From Arachnopeziza araneosa (Eukaryota; Ascomycota; Leotiomycetes; Helotiales; Arachnopezizaceae), in contig QYAI01000106.1 of assembly GCA_003988855.1 (NCBI GenBank), positions 1 through 64,000 on the forward strand: a stretch of 64,000 bases of DNA, in the 5' to 3' direction. The notes below the pieces were generated by a model, which was not told the DNA's origin, did no database searches, and saw nothing but the letters and a program-made list of their open reading frames with translations. Positions within the stretch are counted from its first letter, which is position 1; each line of letters begins with the position of its first letter. Made by a program: the position numbers and the translations under genes. Shown here in pieces: positions 57,177 through 64,000 of the stretch.

Positions 57177-58028
57177 TTACGATGTTGGATGATAGTTAGC
57201 CATGACTAGGTCCTCCTTAGATTGATCCACTGCTAGAAACCACCCGTTGCTCTGTAGAAGAGACATCAATTGAGCATGGCCATTCGACGCAAATGTGTAA
57301 TTCGCTGTCTTGAAGGACGCTTCGACAAGATATTGAATTCCAGTACCACTAGAATTCTCTATCGGCCAGACCTCAATGTCAAGTTCCACACCACTCCATG
57401 TTCCGACGGAGCGTTTCGTGAGGACCGGGCCGTAGATAACAGAACTCTTCAAATTGGTTGTGCCCCAATTATTGGACACCCAATCATCGAACATGCCAGG
57501 AGCATTAGATTCAAGCATACTCCGTGAGTCTTTCTCATTTGGATCAGTAGTACCACTGTAGCCTGAAGATGAAGCAGTGTAATCGCGCTGAACAGAGAGT
57601 GTCTGTGAAGTGTAGAGCCAATCGATCTGAGCCGCATAGTTGTTCTGGCCAGAGTTCCAACCGTCGTTGTAGGCTGTGTTTAGAGCGCCATTAATATCCC
57701 CGTTGTTGACAGCAAGGCGCCACTTGTATGTGAGGTCGAAGCCACTCTCATTCTCGATGCTGCGGATACGACAACTCCAGCCCTGGTTGTAAAGAGTCTC
57801 AGAGGTGGTATCCAGATATTGAACATTGATCTTGGTGACAGTTGTTGGCATAGCAAAAGCTGAGAGCACAGTAGGAATGAGTTTGTAGCTCGAGTCGAGG
57901 ACTACAGTAGGATCCAACAACAGGTGTACCTCATAATCAGGAACCATAGGTCCTGAAGAGGCCAACACTGCAGGCAAAGCAAAAGCCACAAAAATGGCAT
58001 TAGCAAGTCTGCGAGACATATTGAGCAT
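57177..58028 (-). CDS. Secreted CYTH-like protein, 283 aa
   Basis: A single exon; ATG at 58028 or the next Met three codons on. Residues 1-23 form a signal peptide. The mature part resembles the CYTH/triphosphate-tunnel fold: EVHLLLDP at the start, YLDTTSETLY, GWSCRIR, then FDLTYKWRLAV and later VELDIEVWP and YLVEASF. These are the alternating charged strands that line the tunnel in thiamine triphosphatase and polyphosphatase relatives. The classical N-terminal ExExK reads EVHLLL, so two acidic/basic positions are replaced. A secreted member is unusual; it may bind a polyanion rather than hydrolyse one. The family link is moderately confident. Confidence 0.8.
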   Translation of the reverse strand: MLNMSRRLANAIFVAFALPAVLASSGPMVPDYEVHLLLDPTVVLDSSYKLIPTVLSAFAMPTTVTKINVQYLDTTSETLYNQGWSCRIRSIENESGFDLTYKWRLAVNNGDINGALNTAYNDGWNSGQNNYAAQIDWLYTSQTLSVQRDYTASSSGYSGTTDPNEKDSRSMLESNAPGMFDDWVSNNWGTTNLKSSVIYGPVLTKRSVGTWSGVELDIEVWPIENSSGTGIQYLVEASFKTANYTFASNGHAQLMSLLQSNGWFLAVDQSKEDLVMANYHPTS

Positions 58029-59159
58029 AGTAGAAGTAAATATGGAAATGAAGTGTCAAATTTTTGCGTTCAATGAAAGAACGAAGATGGGCTACTCTAC
58101 TCTTCTGCCCATGGATACACACGACCTTTATAGCCATCTTGAAAAGTGATTCACACCAAATTTTTCAACCTTGAATCAAGATTCTTGTTCAACCGAGTTG
58201 TGCAAACTATTCGTATGATATGCTACCCTCTTACTTAGCTGCTGTATTGTCTCTCGTTAACTCTCCTTAATGGTTAACAATGACGACAACAGCACACGTG
58301 CGTCGCTTTGATTTTCTTCGTTTGGAAGGTCACTGCTAACTATATGCCGCCACTGAAGCAATTGTTCCAGAATATTTCTCTTTTTAATTTGCACGTTTTC
58401 CGCAACTGAATTTCAGTGGTCCACAGCGCACACGTGTTTCTTCCCAACAGCACCTAAAGTCAGTACGCGAATGCTTCTTTCTCAGTGCATATACTAATGC
58501 AAGGCAAAATTATTCTGGAAGGAGGGAGCCTGCGCCCTGAGTTGCGCTACGCGCCCGATGGTTGCTGGCGTTCCACTTGCGAGTCGCTCCCGTGAAGTTT
58601 ATTACCTTTGGATTCGTCCTTCTTGACGACCCCCACTTTCAATTTCATTTCTTCATAAGTTAAGTACAAAACCTTTTGAGACTATGAAACCCTCTTTCAA
58701 ATGAATAGATGTCATGAATTGTTGACTCTGCAGATCTTATTGTTCCACTAATTCCAGCTTCAAATACTAAAGTCCGTTTGTTAAGCGTATCTTCAGAATT
58801 AGTTTCCTAGCCCAGTAACGATTTATTGGTGCTCTCAAAACTCTAACCTTTTCATCGAAGTACCAACCGATGATATATGTTTCGGTCACAGTGAAAAAGC
58901 CCTTTACGTCACCTATTCTTTTTATACTTTCTTCCTTCGCCTAAAAGCCACATCCTCTATCTTAGTCTCACCAATTTGATCTTGTGAAATTGTTGCTCTT
59001 CAGATCAGATTTATTAGACGGTGGAATATCAAATCTGCCACCAACTATTGCTATTTGGTGGCAACCCCATCTAGCAGCGTTGGCACTCCACACTCTCACA
59101 CATTTTTTCAGTACCGGAATTTTAGTGCTCATGACTTGAAACATATTTTCAACGCAAAG
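58029..59159. other. Intergenic, AT-rich
   Basis: 1.1 kb with no supported gene. The CHAT-type domain expected after 59160 on the minus strand was looked for here and not found. Confidence 0.4.
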
Positions 59160-61818
59160 TTAAGTAATGTGCGGATATGGACTTCTTCTTCTGCCATGAA
59201 TGAACCAATCGGCAAAAAATGTTTGGCGTATATTTCCATGCGTTTTCTGAATATCCCTTAGAGCGCGGAGTTGAGTACTTATCACGGGGGTTCCTTCGCG
59301 CAAATCGAGGAGTTCCCTTAAACAACTTCCCTTTCGCATCACATCTCGATGAGTTTCAAGCTTTCTCCGAACTTGGAATTGGTCATTTGAGGTTTCATGG
59401 TTGATTTGTTCTAAAAGAGACATCTCTTCTGCGAGTAAAGTTTTTGCAGTTGGATTCTCGTTGATCTGGTTGCGAAGGCTATGTGGAATATTTATACCAA
59501 GCCCGAGAAGATCAGAGACACTTCGAGCTTTAGATTTTTGAATAATGTCCCATAACATCTCGAGCCCTTGTTCGAGCCCATAAAGAACAATTCCACTTTC
59601 GTAGATGGTTGATGCATCTTGGTTTTTCCTCGTATTCTGCTTTGCCAACAAAGCTTGCTCCATTGGTAAAGCGGAAAGGTCGAGTAATTGACGACGAACC
59701 AGGCTTTCCAAACTTTTGAGATGCTTGTCGGTTTCTTGAAAGGTTGAATTTGGCAACCCAACTTTTGCACGATAGCCAGAAAGCCAAAGCCCAAGTTGTA
59801 TTCGTGCATTCATTCTGAGAGCATCGGAAAATCCAACACGGGTAAAAGCTATTGCTACTTCCTCATAACACTTGACTGCTAAGAAGAAAGCTTCGGAGTT
59901 TCGGAGTCTCCCACACGTATACCAAATCTGCTGATAACACATCCCTTGTTGCATACGAGCATAAGCTAGTTGTGACTGAAGGCCAGCCTTTTGATAGTGG
60001 TCAACAGCCTTCTCGAAATTTGGAGCAGAACCTTTTAAGACCTCTATATTGACGGCCCCTACAGGCTGCTGAGCTTCAGAGAACGACATCCGAGCCTCAA
60101 TTTCTAAGAAACTCCCCTCCCATATCGCAGCCTGCTCATGATCCAGGTTGCTCAGAAGTGATCTCCCCTTTTCTAAATAGGTTTGAACTATTTCCCTAAT
60201 GCTCGAAAGATTACGGGTAGGATATCCAAGTTTTCTTGCATAGGATTCGGAGATCTGTGAGATCTTCATGACAGCGACCCACCGTTCTGCAATCACGACG
60301 TCTCACAAGCTTCTGTAGCTAACGAGTTCAAGACATCTGGCAAATCATCATCGACAGCTTTCATTTCGTCAATCGATGAAGTTTTGCTTAACAATTTTAG
60401 GCTGTCTGAAAAGGGGTTGTGCCTCATCCCGTCGACTCTTGACACGATACTACCCTCCACTTTGCCTTTCCACTGAGCGGCTCGCTTTTGGTCTCTTAGC
60501 TTTGTGAATGAATCTGAGATTGCGTTTGTAAGACTGTTTTTTAGACGAGAGGCGTCTGTCATTTGCCAAGAAGTATAAAGAGCTTCCATAGATGGTAATA
60601 TCTTTCTTTCATTCCCGCCATTTATGGCCCAGTGCCGGAAGTTAGCCAGCTGCCAAAGGAGCCAAGTGATCGAATCGCCACAAATATTTTTAATATCATC
60701 AATCTCCTTTTCAAGCTCATCAATGAGTTTGTAATCTAAGTTTTTCATCGCAATCTGATACAGAGTTCTCGCAGCGTCACTAACGCCAGACCAATTTTCG
60801 GACTTCTGCAATCGCTTTTTGATAGCAAAAATAATTTCGCAGCGCTCAAGCGGAGATAGCTTGTGGGGTACCCTCTTTATTTTTTTGAGTTCAATAAGAT
60901 CTTCTCTGCAAGCATGCCCAATGTTTTCGAATAATATCTTTGCTTCGCTTGTTAAACTTTCACTACGCTCTGTATCGTCAACTTCCTGAAATAGCTCCGA
61001 AAGGTCAAGTAATGACTCAGCACGAACTACGTCGGGTAGTACATCGCTTCCAATAAGTATTTCAAGTAATTTGAACTTGGTAGATCTCACTTGGGCTCCG
61101 GACACATTCAAAAGAGGCCCTACGGGCCCAATGTATATCTTCGCTAGTTGGCGAGCTTGATGAAACCATTTCTTCGACAAGCAATGATGGAATAACTTAG
61201 CCAGCTTATTCTGATCTGTTTTCGGCCCTGCTACCGTGGCCCCTAGACCAAACGCCATGCCACTCAGATTGTAATACTATAATTCCATTAATACCTATAT
61301 TATATATAAACCAAATTATTTTTAACGGATGCCCTGGATCTACCAGTGATTTGGGGTAGTTGTTGACATCAGTTCCAACAAGGTGTCGTTCATAGGCTTG
61401 TGTAGCAATTTTGAGTGACTCGGAAAATTGCCCTGTGATGAAGGCTCTAGTGGTAGCTTTCATCACCTCAGCCACACTGACCGCTGATTCGTTCGCCCCA
61501 TCTCTCAGTGTAAGCAGAGCTTCCGAAATCTTGTCGCATGCAGGCTTCAGGCGACCTTGGGAAACCAGAAATCTAGTAATCTCGGTCGCTAAGAGCAAAT
61601 CAAAACGTTCGTGTTCCGCATCAATAAAACATATAGATGCTTTGTCGTAATATTTTAGATCTCAATATTTTCTAGCTTCAGCGAGCCTCGATTCGAAGAG
61701 ATCACTCGTTCTGTACCTAACAAACTGGAATCAGTCGTATATGTAGTGTTCAAGACGGTCGTCTGCTTTTGATGGTGTATTGAAGTTAAGTGACTCTAGA
61801 AAAACCAAACATTCGTGT
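59160..61818 (-). pseudogene. Broken TPR-rich protein truncated at its CHAT domain
   Basis: The minus strand carries about 850 codons of helical TPR-like repeats in three pieces. The first (to ~61330) has in-frame TGA at 61733-61731 and 61664-61662; around them RLEHYIY, LFESRLAEARKY and YYDKASICF read on in the same frame. A probable ~64 bp intron ends near 61263. The second piece (61258-60293) ends TEACETS and stops. The third (60296-59160) begins one frame over with IAERWVAVMKIS, so a frameshift lies at 60293-60296. The end has KSKARSVSDLLGLG and FFADWF, which in fungal TPR-CHAT proteins come just before the caspase-like CHAT protease. The frame stops there; no catalytic His/Cys is present. 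The identity rests on remembered family features. Confidence 0.65.
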
Positions 61819-62258
61819 CGTTAGCCAACTCGATCTTTAGTATCAGGTCCGAGGCTAAGAAGTGAGAAGATGTACATGGATTGCTCAATAGGGGGAGTTT
61901 TATATCAAGATAAGAAGACTAGACGTGGCATGACTCGCGTCGTGCGATAGTTGTTCATAGCAGGCACTAGCATAACAAACTCTGTAGAAGGCTGAACATG
62001 GCCGAAAATGACTTCGCAAGAAAATGTGTATCTTTCAAAAATAACGAACCAATTGCTTTCGTATATCAGGAAAAGAAATCTTTCAATAGGCCTCGTGTTC
62101 TTGTCAGTGAATACTAAAATCTGCATGTCTTCAATATGTGGCGTAAACGGTAGGTCGAACTGAATGGACTTTTCAGCTGCTAAGCCCAAAATAAATTACT
62201 CAAAGACTGAAAAGGGCACGATTTCGTTGTTTGAAGGAAGTGCTACAAAATCAGCAAA

Positions 62259-63069
62259 ATGGGCGACTTGAATCAATTTTCGTCGACGGTTGAGCTTCAA
62301 GTCGATGCGAAGTCTGGTCATCTTGGCCGACCGAAAGAAATTCTTCCGAACAGCCTGAGCACCTCGAACCATAAGTACTCAACTGCCAGCTGCGGAGTAA
62401 CGGGCGACGTCATTCATCTTCAGCATGGGAGTTATAACAACCAGCCAGCAAACCTTGTCGGTTTCAGGCTTTCTTTCAGATTCGAAGCGGGTGCAAGCAG
62501 ATTTGTCAAGGCGGAGGTCCGAGTATCGTTTGATAAAAGAGAAGAATCAGGCCAGGAGATTTCGCCGCCTCTAGAAATTCCAGTGGTAAAGATGTTTCAG
62601 CCCAAATCCGCCAATGGACGGGTGATAGAAGTCAGCACATCTCAAAAAGCACACATCAGCTTGCCACTTGCTCATGTCGCGGGAATAGAGTTCGAAAAAA
62701 GGGAGGATTTTTCCAAAGAATATTTTTCGCAGATTAAGGGCATACCATGGTATGTATACAAGTGACCCTAATACCAAAAATATGGTTATCTGGAAAGTCA
62801 CTGAAATTTCGAAATAAACTAATGGCATTCCCGATGAGCTCGATCTTGCTTTGCTAGTCCAACATGGTGCTATACCTTTCCATGGGGTAATTGAGATTGT
62901 GACTTGGACAAAGTCTGGTATTAGACTCTTCGGATAGCCCTGGCCAAAGCCAGACCCGCTCATTTTCAGACCTGATTATGCTGGTTTATCGATTGGAACA
63001 CCTTTGGAAGTTGCTACCTTTGATGAACTCACCGATGAGCACTGGAAGAGGCTTGTAGATTCTCCGGTA
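62259..63069 (+). pseudogene. Decayed beta-rich partner gene, head-to-head with TPR-CHAT relic
   Basis: An open frame of 168 codons (62259-62765) starts MGDLNQFSSTVELQVDAKSG and contains ASCGVTGDVIHLQHGSYN and FRLSFRFEAG. After its stop the protein continues one frame over as DPNTKNMVIWKV, with an in-frame TAA and later a TAG, then PWPKPDPLIF and EHWKRLVDSP to about 63069. One frameshift and two stops within ~270 codons make it a pseudogene. The pattern is of a compact beta-rich protein without signal peptide. I do not know a described function. Its start lies about 440 bp from the relic of the oppositely directed TPR gene, so both may once have shared a promoter. Confidence 0.6.
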
Positions 63070-63803
63070 AGGCAACATTGGACTGTTTAGAATTAATTTC
63101 CTGACACTATGCGATTAGTAATGAGGTTTAAGTAAGAGTTGAAGCCGTGTTCTGAATGTGTGCTCTTAGAACTCGGCGTGCAGAGAGTTTGTCGATCATC
63201 CAATCATTCTGTGTTGGTGGAAGCGGCGAATAGTTATATGCGGGTACTGAAAGATCTTGGAATGGAACTGAGAACGGAATTCGGTCCTTTCGAGTATTCT
63301 TAAATTTCTTAAATTCCTAGCACTATTTCTCCTGAATGCCTTTTTGATTGTTCGAATTTATTATCGGCATTGACTGTAACCTCTCCTCTCCTCTCCCCCC
63401 TCGCTCTTTGCCACGAAGTCAAGCTATAACCTGGTGCGGTAGCAAAAATTGTCACTCCAAGGCTCAAACCAAGTGAGCTAATCTTTTACGCTTTCTGCTT
63501 TTCCAATTCATTTCCAGGTTTAAAATCTGATTAAGAGTAGCTGTGACCTTCTAGTAGCAGCTGTTGCTAGTTGCACCGTAGTTCAAGTGTTAATCAAGCA
63601 AGAGTAATTTGCATGCCGTGAAACCAACAGGTAGTAGGATGGATATGCTTCGGCATTCAAATCACAACCAATAATTTGAATTTTTCATGATTTCAAGCCA
63701 GATTGTCGAGCAAATCCAAATAACTTCAATGTAAAATGATTTCTACATATCATAATACAGCAACAAAGTAATTTTCAAGACTTTTTCGACTTGCTCTCCA
63801 GCC
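63070..63803. other. Intergenic, nothing recognised
   Basis: Contains a CT-rich run (cctctcctctcctctccccc) at about 63381-63400 and no supported gene. Confidence 0.4.
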
Positions 63804-64000
63804 TTATGCTTTCTCATCAATAATCTCAACCTTCTCGACATCGCCAGCTGGCTCAATACCCATCTGTTCTCTCTCTAACTCAGCTAGCTCTTTCTCTTTC
63901 TTCTCTTTAAGATACTGACAGAACCTACTCCCAGCCCTCAACTGATCTCCCTTCCACAAAAACAAGAACGGGATAGCACACATCCCCAGGCTTAGAAATC
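63804..64000 (-). CDS. MFS transporter, C-terminal part (cut by window end)
   Basis: The last 65 codons of a minus-strand gene run off the window. They read SLGMCAIPFLFLWKGDQLRA, the end of a final transmembrane helix and its short cytosolic turn, then a charged coiled tail (YLKEKKEKELAELEREQ) to a TAA at 63806-63804. The helix end and following RxxSRFCxY pattern are typical of fungal multidrug or polyamine-type MFS permeases of the DHA1 group. The substrate cannot be judged from this part. Confidence 0.75.
   Translation of the reverse strand, partial: FLSLGMCAIPFLFLWKGDQLRAGSRFCQYLKEKKEKELAELEREQMGIEPAGDVEKVEIIDEKA

Noticed and set aside
62571..62963. Antisense frame of 130 codons under the partner relic
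   Set aside because: The plus-strand reading continues recognisably across frames, while the minus frame has no coherent pattern.

Overview
The window is nuclear DNA of a filamentous ascomycete (Pezizomycotina). Genes carry many short GT-AG introns of about 42-170 bp with CTAAC/CTGAC-type branch points. The gene families are typically fungal: a PTH11-type receptor with a CFEM domain, a WSC-domain glyoxal oxidase, a heme-thiolate peroxidase, a Zn2Cys6 regulator and Atg27. The secreted oxidase set would fit Leotiomycetes, but the sequence alone does not fix the class. All multi-exon models were spliced by hand so that phase is kept across every junction.

Layout. 1-2.5 kb is very AT-rich and looks RIP-mutated, with two copies of a ~250 bp terminal-repeat-like element; a third, inverted copy lies at 7.6-7.8 kb. 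Between these inverted copies sits a divergent pair: a 970-aa protein with a zinc phospholipase C-like motif and an unrecognised 186-aa protein. 8-15 kb holds a HET-like relic, an aquaporin-type channel and a large copper radical oxidase with five WSC modules. 15-25 kb is gene-poor, with a broken ABC transporter fragment and a GH76 cell-wall mannosidase. 25-36.7 kb holds a repeat-containing small protein, a multi-pass membrane protein, the CFEM-PTH11 receptor, a tyrosinase, a GC-rich GNAT acetyltransferase and an unspecific peroxygenase/chloroperoxidase.

37-42 kb is a housekeeping block: PIG-A (GPI anchor synthesis) divergent from the DEAD-box helicase Dbp6, followed by a small zinc-binding protein. 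42.5-49.6 kb looks like a small metabolic cluster: a zinc-type enoyl/quinone reductase, a carotenoid/stilbene cleavage oxygenase, a Zn2Cys6 regulator and a SnoaL-like protein, the last two divergent. 50-58 kb has an acid sphingomyelinase, a small PPxY protein, Atg27, a decayed Cys-rich relic and a secreted CYTH-like protein. 59-63 kb holds two head-to-head decayed genes: a TPR-rich protein whose C-terminal half looks like the linker before a fungal CHAT protease domain, and a divergently transcribed beta-rich partner. The window ends inside an MFS transporter.

The genes divide into stable housekeeping loci, secreted oxidative enzymes that could act together (a glyoxal oxidase that would make H2O2, a peroxygenase that would use it, and a tyrosinase), and accessory DNA marked by repeats and pseudogenes. 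The best candidate for an undescribed system is the dead TPR-CHAT-like gene and its divergent partner at 59-63 kb; the phospholipase-like island at 2.5-7.3 kb is the second.
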